The notes beneath the pieces are model-generated. The model was not told where the DNA came from and did not search any database. It was given only the letters and a program-made list of their open reading frames with translations. DNA of 31,157 nucleotides from Candidatus Mcinerneyibacteriota bacterium (lineage in GTDB: Bacteria > Macinerneyibacteriota > Macinerneyibacteria > Macinerneyibacteriales > DSCS01), in NCBI GenBank assembly GCA_016937175.1, contig JAFGWL010000020.1:1-31157 (forward strand). The letters are read 5' to 3'. Position 1 is the stretch's first letter. Each line of letters opens with the position of its first letter. The position numbers and the translations under genes are program-made. Shown here piece after piece: positions 21,770-30,020 of the stretch.

Positions 21770-23782
21770 TTATAATTCTTTCAGAGGTTCGTTGAGTTTT
21801 TCCAGTCCCCTGATGGCAAAGAGGCCGTTTTCAATGACAGGGTGGAGAGACCCGTCCGGATAGACAGCTGTGATGTGCTCCAGGCTTTCATAAGGAAGCG
21901 TAATATCTGTATGACAGTTGGTGTAGGCCTTTGAGGGGTCCTCTTTCCTGAGAGCTGAGACTTCATTTTCCACCGCGGTGATCTTTTTCCCGTCGGGATT
22001 GAACGTCTCATGGTCCTCTTCATGGGAAAAACAAGTGTCTCCCACAGCGAAGTGGGGCCCCATCTTTTCGATGATGAGGATGGGAAGAAGCTCCATGATC
22101 CCGTATTGACGGGCCGTTTTATAGGCCAGGGTGTTGGTCCCGATGGCGAACTCGCCGATGGGAAGGGTCTCACGCTGATTCATAAGGTTTTCACGGATAA
22201 ATTTTCGGTTTTCTTCTTCTGACGGGAAATTAGAGCAGGAATAGTCCGAGATGCGGCCGTCTTTGAAATGAAGCTGAAGGTTTTCGTATTTCAGGCCGTT
22301 TAAAAGAGTCTCCTCCAGGTGTAGTGTTCCCTCTGTTCCTGTGAGAAGCGGAGAGGTGAAGACTTCTCCCACCGGGATATTCACATCAGCAGTGCAGTTG
22401 ACAAAATTAGTCTCCTTTGAGGGATCCTTCAGTGGCTGCATCATGACACGGATATCTGTCTTGTTGGGGGCCTTTCCTTTGACGTGGATGTAACGGGCTT
22501 TATCCATGACATCGATGATCTTCTGCTGCAGCCGCTCCCAGGTATCATTGTCCAGTGAATTGATGGCCACTGTCTCATCAAAGAGTGTCTTGAACCGGGG
22601 GCCGATCTCCGGTGTGGGGAAGGCGATAATGCAAAAACTTGTCTTGCTCCGGGGTAAATATCGCTGACGCAGTGACTGAAGACGTGTGACAAGTTCCTGA
22701 TAGAGGGGCTGCTGAGCCGGAGAGAGGCGGGCTGCTTCTTTTTTTATGAGGGGGGAAAAAGGTGTTTCCCCGAATTTATCGATGAAGATGATGCCTGAAT
22801 AGGCCTGAAGAAGAGATTTGTTCTCTTCGTAGGCTCTTTCCCACGCTTTTTCCTGGCTCTCTATCTCCCGGCTGTCCAACGTGAGGGCCAGGTCGAATTT
22901 ATGGTCGAACTGGTATTGTCTGTTCACGGGAGTGGAAGACGGGGAAGGGATCATGATCTTAAGCCCCTCCTGTCCAAGGCTTTTCATGAGTTTGCGGGCC
23001 AGGCGCTCTTGCCCGATATTATAGATGAGATGGACAGTCGATTTCCCTTCGAGGCTCTTGTTGGATAAGGCGAATCCGCGCAGGTATCCCTCAGCAATAG
23101 TGGATGCGAGCCTCTTTACGGTGCTCTCATCCATTTGGGCGAAATGGCGGGCTGTTTCGATCTCGTTCCGGCTGACAGGTGCATCATAAAGATAGAGATA
23201 ATAGGGGGTGGAGAGGTCCTCTTCCCGGATGAGAGAAGTATAGAAACTGTAATCGGGGTCATAGCGGCGCTGAAGGTCCGACGGGATGAGTTTTTCCTTT
23301 AAAGAGCCTTTCCAGACTCTATAGAAGGAGCCGAGAGGACCTTCATTTCCATAAAAAATATCAGACAGGGTGAACAAGCCCCGGTAGAGATGGATAAGGG
23401 CAAAATCCATCTTATGGAAGGCAAATTCAATGGCTCTCCGAAGGTCTGAGTAAAAGGCTGAAAGGAGAGTCCCCTCTTCCTCTCCGAAGAGAGAGACCGT
23501 ATAAGAGGGATTGGCAAAGGATGTCTTGTAGGATTCTGAAGCAAGTTCCCCGAAATAGAGTTTATTAAATTTTTCCAGGGCTTTATAATCTTTTCCGGCC
23601 CTCTTTTCCCCCGCTTCCGTGGCTGTTTCGAGAAGGCCGGCTACGGCGGATAGAAAACGGCCCCGGGCTGATTCCGGATCTGAAATTTTACGAATAAGAT
23701 CCCGGGTTTTGTCACACCACTGTATCCGGTCAAAGGTTTCCGGGGCCTGGTCACTGTCAAAATTGAATTTCGTTTCTGTCAT
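21770..23782 (-). CDS. M29-family aminopeptidase with large N-terminal extension
   Basis: A 670-residue metallopeptidase. The C-terminal 430 residues or so match M29 (thermophilic/AmpS-like) aminopeptidases, with likely metal ligands Glu473 in VGEVFTSP, Glu544 in GEFAIGTN, the EKMGPHFAVGDT stretch with His577, and His624 in CHTDITLPY with the following Asp. Spacing between these residues is close to that in known M29 enzymes. About 225-260 extra residues precede the domain, charged and helical, with no signal peptide. M29 enzymes remove N-terminal residues from peptides in the cytoplasm and use cobalt or zinc. ATG 23782 has AAGGAGGAG upstream. It lies convergent to the serine dehydratase gene, in a stretch dominated by amino-acid catabolism. 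Confidence 0.88.
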   Translation of the reverse strand: MTETKFNFDSDQAPETFDRIQWCDKTRDLIRKISDPESARGRFLSAVAGLLETATEAGEKRAGKDYKALEKFNKLYFGELASESYKTSFANPSYTVSLFGEEEGTLLSAFYSDLRRAIEFAFHKMDFALIHLYRGLFTLSDIFYGNEGPLGSFYRVWKGSLKEKLIPSDLQRRYDPDYSFYTSLIREEDLSTPYYLYLYDAPVSRNEIETARHFAQMDESTVKRLASTIAEGYLRGFALSNKSLEGKSTVHLIYNIGQERLARKLMKSLGQEGLKIMIPSPSSTPVNRQYQFDHKFDLALTLDSREIESQEKAWERAYEENKSLLQAYSGIIFIDKFGETPFSPLIKKEAARLSPAQQPLYQELVTRLQSLRQRYLPRSKTSFCIIAFPTPEIGPRFKTLFDETVAINSLDNDTWERLQQKIIDVMDKARYIHVKGKAPNKTDIRVMMQPLKDPSKETNFVNCTADVNIPVGEVFTSPLLTGTEGTLHLEETLLNGLKYENLQLHFKDGRISDYSCSNFPSEEENRKFIRENLMNQRETLPIGEFAIGTNTLAYKTARQYGIMELLPILIIEKMGPHFAVGDTCFSHEEDHETFNPDGKKITAVENEVSALRKEDPSKAYTNCHTDITLPYESLEHITAVYPDGSLHPVIENGLFAIRGLEKLNEPLKEL

Positions 23783-23960
23783 AGCTCCTCCTTTTTTTCC
23801 CGTCCATCTTACAGGAAAAGGAGGATAGACTCAATAACAAATAAGTAAATTAACAACAAGCCTGTATACTATTAATATTACAACTGTATATATTATTTAT
23901 TTTGATATAATGAAACATATAATTAATAATCGTTGTCTCATACCGAAAAAGGAGGCTTTT
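23783..23960. other. AT-rich divergent intergenic region
   Basis: A gap between the M29 gene (-) and propeller lipoprotein 2 (+). Bases 23830-23935 are markedly more AT-rich than the surroundings. A TATAAT occurs at 23906-23911 but without a matching -35. On the minus strand TTGTTG, 17 bases, TATTGA is a weak candidate for the M29 gene. No gene is supported here. Confidence 0.5.
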
Positions 23961-25040
23961 ATGAAAAGAGGGAAGGCATTATTTGCAGTACTGTTTTTAG
24001 TCCCGGTTTTGCTGGCCGGATGTTCCGGGCCGCATCTTCTCGAAGAGTTTCTTAAAGAAACGAAGGTTATCAAGCTTGACAATCCGGCAGAAGCTGCCCG
24101 GGCCATACCGGTTGCCGGAGGATGCTTACTTGTAGGGTGGAAAGATGCCTCAATAAGGATGATAGATGAAAACGGAGCTGAAAAGGCTCTCTACAGCCGA
24201 AAGGGAAAAGGGCCGGGAGAGCTTCAGGATTGCCGCCTTGAGGCCGGGGGGCTCTATAATGGAGTCTTGATGGTGGCCGATCAGTCTCAAAACCGGATCA
24301 TGTTGTTCAGAGTAAATGAACAGCGGCAGAAGATCGATTTTCTCCATTCATTCCCTGTGGATAAGGGAGGGATCTCCTCGGCCTGTTTTGACAGAGAGGG
24401 GAGAGTCCTGGTCTATACTCCTTTGGGAGAAAGCGAATATCTCCTTTACAGCCTTGAAGGAGAGCTGCTGGAGCAGTGGCCGGGATCGGGCTCTCTGGCA
24501 AAGAGGGGAAGCCGGGATCCCGAAGACCTTCTTCGATGGATCGGTGTTCACGAAAATGGGGTCTTTGCCGTCTCTTATCTCTCAGGGAGACTCCGCTCAT
24601 GCCTGTTTCCCTGGGCAGAGGGAAAGGAAAACCGTATCATTTCGTGGATGCCGCGCTCTCCTCTGAACGGAAAGGCCTCCCGCCTGGTCAGAGAGGCCGG
24701 GACGGTTATGATAGAAGGCGGGGTGAGTATCGAGGGAGCTGTCATGACAAAGGAACGGCTCTATGTCTGTGTCCGTGTCCCGGGGGAAAAGGGGAGAAAT
24801 GAGATACAGGGATATGACCTCATGGGCCGATTCCGGGAATGTTACCGTCTTCCGTCCGGAGCGGACAAGGAAAACATTTTTCTTCTGGGGATCATGCCCG
24901 ACGGTGCGTTTATCATGGGATCGGATGGTGGTGAGAAGGGAGGGCTCCTCAGAGCCCTTGTGCTTATGGATAAGAGACCCGCGGCGGAAAGAGAGCCGCG
25001 GGTGGCCTTTTTATCCCCCGCCTTAACTATGGCGGATTAG
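23961..25040 (+). CDS. 6-bladed beta-propeller lipoprotein (paralog 2, divergent)
   Basis: A 359-residue predicted lipoprotein. The signal peptide ends in lipobox LLAGC at about residues 18-22; the rest is strand-rich with propeller-like repeats. It shares the GKGPGE motif (near residue 84) and a MLFRV-type strand with the two other propeller lipoproteins, but is more divergent. ATG 23961 is chosen because AAAGGAGG (23947-23954) precedes it and the signal peptide then starts at once. The last 22 or so residues (after ALVLMDK) extend beyond where the paralogs end and are encoded across a terminator-like hairpin at 24977-25012. In the second of the other two frames a TAA stop lies at 24971-24973, just before the hairpin, so a late frameshift that lengthened the protein is possible. 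Confidence 0.78.
   Translation: MKRGKALFAVLFLVPVLLAGCSGPHLLEEFLKETKVIKLDNPAEAARAIPVAGGCLLVGWKDASIRMIDENGAEKALYSRKGKGPGELQDCRLEAGGLYNGVLMVADQSQNRIMLFRVNEQRQKIDFLHSFPVDKGGISSACFDREGRVLVYTPLGESEYLLYSLEGELLEQWPGSGSLAKRGSRDPEDLLRWIGVHENGVFAVSYLSGRLRSCLFPWAEGKENRIISWMPRSPLNGKASRLVREAGTVMIEGGVSIEGAVMTKERLYVCVRVPGEKGRNEIQGYDLMGRFRECYRLPSGADKENIFLLGIMPDGAFIMGSDGGEKGGLLRALVLMDKRPAAEREPRVAFLSPALTMAD
24977..25012 (+). terminator. Terminator-like hairpin inside the 3' coding end
   Basis: A 9-bp GC-rich stem (ACCCGCGGC at 24977-24985, GCCGCGGGT at 24995-25003) followed by GGCC and five T (25008-25012). It lies within the reading frame of propeller lipoprotein 2, upstream of its TAG at 25038-25040. It may be the original terminator of a shorter gene. 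Confidence 0.55.
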
Positions 25041-25042
25041 AA

Positions 25043-25066
25043 AAAAGCCCCCGAAAGGGGGCTTTT
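25043..25066. terminator. Bidirectional terminator between convergent genes
   Basis: AAAAGCCCCC (25043-25052), GAAA tetraloop, GGGGGCTTTT (25057-25066): a perfect 10-bp stem with a GNRA loop. A T-run follows on both strands (TTTTCT plus; TTTTTT minus), so it ends both the propeller lipoprotein 2 gene and the barrel gene. Confidence 0.93.
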
Positions 25067-25810
25067 CTAAAAGACTTTTCCGATGAGCTTCGAGACAGAG
25101 ATGGAAAGCATGGAGATCTCTTCCATCTTTTGGTAAATGGAACTGAGAGAGACATTCCAGGGTTTGTAGAGAAGATCCACTCCGATGGTGATCGAATTGA
25201 AGGTGGGGATGTCTGCCGAGTAGGTGCCGAAATCACTTTCGGATGATGATGTCCCGCTGGAGGTCTTGGCCAGGCCATAGGGGGAGAAGATAAACTTGCT
25301 GAAGGGGATATTGGCCTGAATGCCGCCGGTGAGGGAATAGATGCTGCTTGTCGTGGTAATATCCATGGACGATCCCGGCATGACTTCCATACTCATAGTG
25401 GAGTAGATCACATCTCCGCCGACTCCCGCTAACAGGATAAACTGAAGTGAGGGGCTGTTGACCAGAAGATATTGGCCATTGGCTGTAAAGGACATCTGCA
25501 TCATAGTGGTGTCAAAAGCATCTCCTACAAGAGCGGAGAGGCCGAAACTGGCATCGGTCCCCAGGCGTGAGGAGTAGGTCCTTCGGTAGGTGCCGTGGAT
25601 CCCGGCTCCGGTGATGCTCATGAAATCGGAATCGATGGTTACAAAATTGGCTCCGATCCGGTAATCGGTATGTCCCTTCTCAAAGACGGGATAACCTGCT
25701 GGAGGAGGGGCGATGGTAAACGAGACAGATGTGTCCTGAGCCGAAAGATCGGGGACACAGCAGAAAAGAATAAGGGCTGCAAGAGAAATGAAGAGAACAC
25801 GCGCTTTCAT
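25067..25810 (-). CDS. Exported beta-barrel-like outer-membrane protein, function unknown
   Basis: A 247-residue protein with a signal peptide (about 1-24, ending DLSAQ) and a body of alternating polar/hydrophobic strands rich in Ser, Thr, Gly and Tyr (for example GIHGTYRRTYSSRLGTDASFGLSALVG, FILLAGVGGDVIYSTMSM, SITIGVDLLYKPWNVSLSSIYQK). It ends KLIGKVF, a C-terminal Phe as recognised by the barrel-assembly machinery. It is a small outer-membrane barrel candidate of about 8-12 strands; no family is recognised. ATG 25810 has AAGGAGG at 25817-25823. A promoter (TTGACC, 16 bases, TATACT) lies directly upstream, so it is probably transcribed alone. Confidence 0.78.
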   Translation of the reverse strand: MKARVLFISLAALILFCCVPDLSAQDTSVSFTIAPPPAGYPVFEKGHTDYRIGANFVTIDSDFMSITGAGIHGTYRRTYSSRLGTDASFGLSALVGDAFDTTMMQMSFTANGQYLLVNSPSLQFILLAGVGGDVIYSTMSMEVMPGSSMDITTTSSIYSLTGGIQANIPFSKFIFSPYGLAKTSSGTSSSESDFGTYSADIPTFNSITIGVDLLYKPWNVSLSSIYQKMEEISMLSISVSKLIGKVF

Positions 25811-25835
25811 AAGACGCCTCCTTAGTTAATAATGA

Positions 25836-25863
25836 AGTATACAGCCGATATTCACCTGGTCAA
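25836..25863 (-). promoter_or_regulatory. Sigma-70 promoter of the barrel protein gene
   Basis: On the minus strand, TTGACC (25858-25863), 16 bases, TATACT (25836-25841): each matches 5 of 6. The start near 25829 gives a leader of about 19 bases with the ribosome site. Confidence 0.65.
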
Positions 25864-25994
25864 ATGAAAAGTGGATATTCTGCTTTAGGCAATGATGGAT
25901 AGAATGAGGCTTTAAAAAGGAATAAAAATGATAAAATAAAGAAGTATATGCCGGCTATCTTGAATATGTTGAAGTATATAGCGAAAAGAACTCT

Positions 25995-27233
25995 TCAGAG
26001 CGTCGTAAAAAAGAGGGAGGCAGTTTCGAAGACTTCAGAAAAAAAGGATTCTACAGCCGGGTCCTTTTTTGTGATGCCTTCGGAAAAAGGCTTGATATGG
26101 GAATAGGGGTAGGGGGGGTCTTCTATGTCCACGGGAAGAGGGATCTCTCTGTCATTCCCCCGGAGAAGATTGACCGTCTCATAGGGGGGCACCACGGTGT
26201 CCTGTTTCAGGACCAGGGCCCGTATCCGCCCGGAGAGATCGCGGAGTTTTGATTCGCGGATATCGGACATCTTGTTCTGGTGAAGCATCATACGGAAAGC
26301 ATGCCCCGGTGAACGGGGATCGTTGAAATAGCGGGACAGCTGCGGATCATTTTTCAACTCCTTTTCCAGGTGTTCTATGAAAAAGGAGTAGACGGCGATA
26401 TTGGCTTCACTGTCTACGATCTCCCGGGAGACAGGGTTCATCCGGTTGAAGGCGGCTCCACCGCAGAAGATAAAGAGACGGGATCTTTCCTCCAGGCGGG
26501 GTTCTTCTGTAAGGAAAAGGACCTGGGCCAGGTAGGCTCCCACAGAATAGGCAAAAAAATGAACCGGAGCGTCCGGGTTGATCCCTGTCACTTCTCCTTT
26601 GCGAAGGGAAGAGATAAGACGGGTGATGTCATAGAAGGTCGCCAGGCCGGACCAGAAGAAGCGTTGCGGCAGCTGGTGAAGACGTGTGCTGATGGCTGCA
26701 TTGGCCAGTGACGAGTCGACGACGTTGGGAAAGAGTTTCTGGCGATCCTTACTGACGCGGTTCATCAACCTCGGGTCGCTCCACTCCCCGGGGGAGCGGT
26801 TCATATGAAAGGCGATGGGAAAGAGGAGAACCGCATATCCCGTCTGCCTGCAGAGGGTATAAGCCCAGGGGAGATACTTATCCCACCGCTTCTCGTTAAG
26901 GCCGTGAAGAAGTAAGATGACTCCCGGGGCTTCTGCCTTTAACGGAAGAAAAAGGGGATAACGGAAAGTAGTATTCTCTTTGACCTTTGAATCATCCATA
27001 TGGAGGATGCGGTCGATCTCTTTGTAAAAGAGTCGTTCTTTAACAGCATCAAAGCCGGCACTGATCTTCTCCAGGACTGTTCCCCGGCTTCCGTCAGGCA
27101 GAAGGGACCTGCCCTGGGACGTGAAAGAGCGGAATGTGAGCTGTGTCTCGCCATCGGGAAGGGCGAGGGTTTGTTCCCCTCTGATATTGTGGAAGAACTC
27201 TACGGCCTTATAATAGGACAGGATATCTTTCAT
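25995..27233 (-). CDS. Alpha/beta-hydrolase-like protein (DUF6051-like)
   Basis: A protein of about 412 residues with alpha/beta-hydrolase features: a strand and turn GVILLLHGLNEKRWDKYLPWAY (near residue 108, oxyanion-type HG), then VLLFPIAFHMNR, and a nucleophile-elbow-like FAYSVGAYLAQVLF with Ser230. A late Asp (LVLKQDTVVPPYE) and a His (YPYSHIKPF) could complete a triad. It resembles proteins I recall as DUF6051; that name is from memory. There is no signal peptide. Start choice is uncertain: ATG 27233 is given, but TTG 27257 would add eight residues and lies nine bases after the upstream stop; neither has a strong ribosome site, which suggests coupling to the preceding lipoprotein gene. 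It is the last gene of the GGDEF-propeller-hydrolase operon. Substrate unknown. Confidence 0.78.
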   Translation of the reverse strand: MKDILSYYKAVEFFHNIRGEQTLALPDGETQLTFRSFTSQGRSLLPDGSRGTVLEKISAGFDAVKERLFYKEIDRILHMDDSKVKENTTFRYPLFLPLKAEAPGVILLLHGLNEKRWDKYLPWAYTLCRQTGYAVLLFPIAFHMNRSPGEWSDPRLMNRVSKDRQKLFPNVVDSSLANAAISTRLHQLPQRFFWSGLATFYDITRLISSLRKGEVTGINPDAPVHFFAYSVGAYLAQVLFLTEEPRLEERSRLFIFCGGAAFNRMNPVSREIVDSEANIAVYSFFIEHLEKELKNDPQLSRYFNDPRSPGHAFRMMLHQNKMSDIRESKLRDLSGRIRALVLKQDTVVPPYETVNLLRGNDREIPLPVDIEDPPYPYSHIKPFSEGITKKDPAVESFFSEVFETASLFFTTL

Positions 27234-27266
27234 ATCTACAGCCCGGGATTCAGCCAAAAAAGCTTG

Positions 27267-28334
27267 TTAGGGAGCCGTCTCTTCAACGGTAAAGACGGCG
27301 ATGATCCTTGCAAACTCACCCAGCTCTTCTCCCCCCAGGGCCGGCATGCTCTCTCCCTCGCCGAACAGGTGGAGGACCACCCGGGGAAGATCTACATCCA
27401 CAATGGACCAGCCGCCTCTGAAATTTTCCAGCCCCGGAATGCGATAGATCTTTTTAAGGGCCATAGTCCCTTTGTCAAAGGCGAAGAGTTCCACCGGATA
27501 CTCCTGAAGATAGGGCTCATTGTTTTTTATGTCGAAACGGGCGCCGAGATGGGGAGCATAAAGCATCTCTTCATCTGCAAAGAGCGATGTGACGGTAAGG
27601 TCTCCCATAATGTTGGGCCCCTGACGCACGATGGCATCGCCGTATCTGCCTTCAAGGCTGTAATGGAAAGACCCTGTCTTCTCCAGTCTCTCGTTGTAAC
27701 GGTCGATCACATAGGGACGGCTTGCATGTCCGATATAGACAGCATCTTCATAGGGGTCGGCATAGATGCACCCCCCCTGCAGGGGCTTGTTCAGTTCGGG
27801 GACGGATTCCACAGGATGGGGAAGAGAGGCGATGGTCTCTCCCTCTTCCAGGGAGAAGATTCCCAGCCAGGTCTTGTTCATGCTGTGATAGTACATCTTG
27901 TCGTCTTTCATGGAAAAACCGATGATAGTGCCTGTGTCAGGGCCGAAGGAGGTGCTGTCCAGGAATTCCCCGTCCAGCGAAAAGATTGAGATCCTCCTGA
28001 GGACGAAATCGTTGAAATAGACCTTGTCATTGTAGACGGTGACGCCCAGGGTATGCCGGGCTTCTCCCGGGCCCTGCCCGTTGGGTATGATGAAACGGTT
28101 TGTCTCTTCCCCCTTGAGATTTACAAAACGTATGGCAAACTCATCAGCATAGGCTTGTGCGTAGTAGATATCATCTTGATAACGGCCGATGCAGAACATG
28201 GTATTGTTGGGTGTGATATGGTCTGCGGGAATGACCGATTCGAGGCTCAAAGTCACTGTTTCCGGGCCTTGTGATGAAGAGCATCCGGCAAAAAGGATGA
28301 GAGCAGCAGTGAGGATAAGATAAAGATATTTCAT
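27267..28334 (-). CDS. 6-bladed beta-propeller lipoprotein (paralog 3)
   Basis: A 355-residue predicted lipoprotein with lipobox LFAGC at about residues 14-18. It is clearly paralogous to the lipoprotein at 11867-12994: shared segments are GQGPGEA versus GKGPGEA, LRRISIFSLDGEF versus LRRVSLFEIDGSF, DPYEDAVYIGHASRPYVIDRYN versus DPYSEDIFFGHMDGPYRIERYD, and a GDL/GDM segment ending in LYAPH or IYAPL. No catalytic motif is seen; a binding role outside the cytoplasm is likely. The chosen ATG 28334 has AAAGGAGG upstream and begins the signal peptide; a longer frame runs into the GGDEF gene. It starts 10 bases after that gene's stop and is followed by the hydrolase gene, so it is the middle gene of a three-gene operon. 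Confidence 0.85.
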   Translation of the reverse strand: MKYLYLILTAALILFAGCSSSQGPETVTLSLESVIPADHITPNNTMFCIGRYQDDIYYAQAYADEFAIRFVNLKGEETNRFIIPNGQGPGEARHTLGVTVYNDKVYFNDFVLRRISIFSLDGEFLDSTSFGPDTGTIIGFSMKDDKMYYHSMNKTWLGIFSLEEGETIASLPHPVESVPELNKPLQGGCIYADPYEDAVYIGHASRPYVIDRYNERLEKTGSFHYSLEGRYGDAIVRQGPNIMGDLTVTSLFADEEMLYAPHLGARFDIKNNEPYLQEYPVELFAFDKGTMALKKIYRIPGLENFRGGWSIVDVDLPRVVLHLFGEGESMPALGGEELGEFARIIAVFTVEETAP

Positions 28335-28344
28335 AAGTCCTCCT

Positions 28345-29886
28345 TTACGATGACGGTTTATAGACAACGACCTTGTTGCGGCCGTATTTTTTCCCCTGAT
28401 AAAGGGCTTCGTCTGCTTCCTTGATACTCTGGTCCGCCGAGGGGGAACGCTCAAAGACAGAGACCCCGATAGTCACCGTGACAAAGATCTTTTCCCCGCA
28501 CGAGGTCACAGGGGCCTTCTCCACTACAGAACGGATCTTTTCAGCCAGGTTTGCAGCACCCTCTTTGTCTGTCCGGGGAAGAAGGACCAGAAACTCTTCT
28601 CCGCCCCACCGGCTGATGACGTCGATCTTTCTCATATGCTTGGTCAGAATGGCTGCCAGGGAGACAAGGACCCTGTCACCGCAGTCGTGGCCGTATGTAT
28701 CGTTTATGGATTTGAAATGGTCTATGTCGATGAGGAGGAAGGAGAAGGGCTCGCCGCTACGCTGGGACCGATAGGTTTCCAGTTTGATCTTTTCCATGAT
28801 ATTGCGCCGGTTGGAAAGGCCGGTCAGAGGGTCGGTCTGAGCCAGCTGTTCCATGCGGAGATAGGCTGCCTGAAGCTCTTCGTTCTGGCTTTTGATGATA
28901 TCATTGGCTTTCTGTAGGTCGATATTCTTCAAACGGTAGATCTCAAGCTCTTTTTCCTTCTTATCGATCTCATGACGGGCCTCGATATCGGTGATCTTTT
29001 TGGAAAGGGTCTGACTGAAGATCATATCCCGGAGATGATAGGCCTGGATTAGGCGTGAATAGGCCTCCTCAAACTGTCCTTTCTGAGAGTGAAGCTCGGA
29101 GAGATTGACAAGGTATTTCAGCTCCGTCATCCGGGAAGCCGATTGTTTGGCATGCTCGTATCCGTCTTTGAGAAAGGTCTCTGCCTCTTCGTGGAGGCCT
29201 TCTTTCATAAAGACTTCCCCGATGTTATTCATAACGGTAATGATCCCCATGGGGTAATCCAGGTAGTTATAGACCTGCATGGCTTCAAAAAAGTACTTGA
29301 GGGCATCCTCAAAGTTGAAGAGTTTGGAATGGATCTCTCCGAGTTTGTTGTTCACATCGCCGATGAGGATCTGGTAGAGACGGTTTTCTGACTCTTTTTT
29401 CAGTTCATCGGCTTTCAGCAGGAATTCAAGGGCCTTGTGGAGATCGCCGTTGTTGAAATACATGGATCCCACATGATAGGAGCAGAGGGCGACTCCGTTG
29501 GAATCGCCGGCCTGCTCGAAAAGGCCTCCGGCTTGTGTGAAATTCGTCTCGGCGTTGGAGAAGTCCATGGTGGCTTCGTAGAGTTTTCCGATCTTGATGA
29601 GGACCGTTGCCGCGCGGGGAAGAGAGCCGGTCTCACGGAAGATATCGTAGGCTTTCTGCCAGTGGTTAAGGGCGCTATTGAAATTCTCGATGTCAAAAAA
29701 GGCATCTCCGGCGGTCTCATACAGCTCTGCGATGACCCCTTCATTGTCACAGGGTAGTGTCAGCCCGAGGTTACAGTATTCGATGACCTTCTGAGGAGAG
29801 CCTTCTCTTTCAAGACGGGCCATCTTCAAATAGTTCTGCGGGGTGTTCGGTCTTTTTTCTTCGTCTCTATTTTCGGTTTCCGACAT
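28345..29886 (-). CDS. TPR-repeat diguanylate cyclase (GGDEF)
   Basis: A 513-residue cytoplasmic protein with no signal or membrane segment. Residues about 15-300 are tetratricopeptide repeats (for example YETAGDAFFDIENFNSALNHWQKAYDIF, NNIGEVFMKEGLHEEAETFLKDGYEHA). A coiled coil (about 300-350) leads into a GGDEF domain (about 352-510) starting DPLTGLSNRRNIMEKI, with active-site GGEEF at 428-432 and an intact RxxD product-inhibition site (RKID at 419-422). It should make cyclic di-GMP from two GTP, gated by a partner bound to the TPR array. The ribosome site before ATG 29886 is weak. It is the first gene of the operon with the propeller lipoprotein and the hydrolase-like gene, an unusual pairing of a signalling enzyme with cell-envelope proteins. 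Confidence 0.93.
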   Translation of the reverse strand: MSETENRDEEKRPNTPQNYLKMARLEREGSPQKVIEYCNLGLTLPCDNEGVIAELYETAGDAFFDIENFNSALNHWQKAYDIFRETGSLPRAATVLIKIGKLYEATMDFSNAETNFTQAGGLFEQAGDSNGVALCSYHVGSMYFNNGDLHKALEFLLKADELKKESENRLYQILIGDVNNKLGEIHSKLFNFEDALKYFFEAMQVYNYLDYPMGIITVMNNIGEVFMKEGLHEEAETFLKDGYEHAKQSASRMTELKYLVNLSELHSQKGQFEEAYSRLIQAYHLRDMIFSQTLSKKITDIEARHEIDKKEKELEIYRLKNIDLQKANDIIKSQNEELQAAYLRMEQLAQTDPLTGLSNRRNIMEKIKLETYRSQRSGEPFSFLLIDIDHFKSINDTYGHDCGDRVLVSLAAILTKHMRKIDVISRWGGEEFLVLLPRTDKEGAANLAEKIRSVVEKAPVTSCGEKIFVTVTIGVSVFERSPSADQSIKEADEALYQGKKYGRNKVVVYKPSS

Positions 29887-30020
29887 AATCTTACAGCCTT
29901 TTCTTAATACTATAACGTGAAATAAGCAAAAATCTATAAAAAAATGAATAATACGGAGAGCGAAATATCACTTTCTTTTTTCCTTCTTTTTGCTAAACTG
30001 GAGTAAATGAAGGAGGAGGT

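Noticed and set aside
27000-27989. Long plus-strand open frame (329 codons)
   Set aside because: It runs antisense across the hydrolase-like gene and propeller lipoprotein 3, both supported by motifs, start sites and operon spacing.
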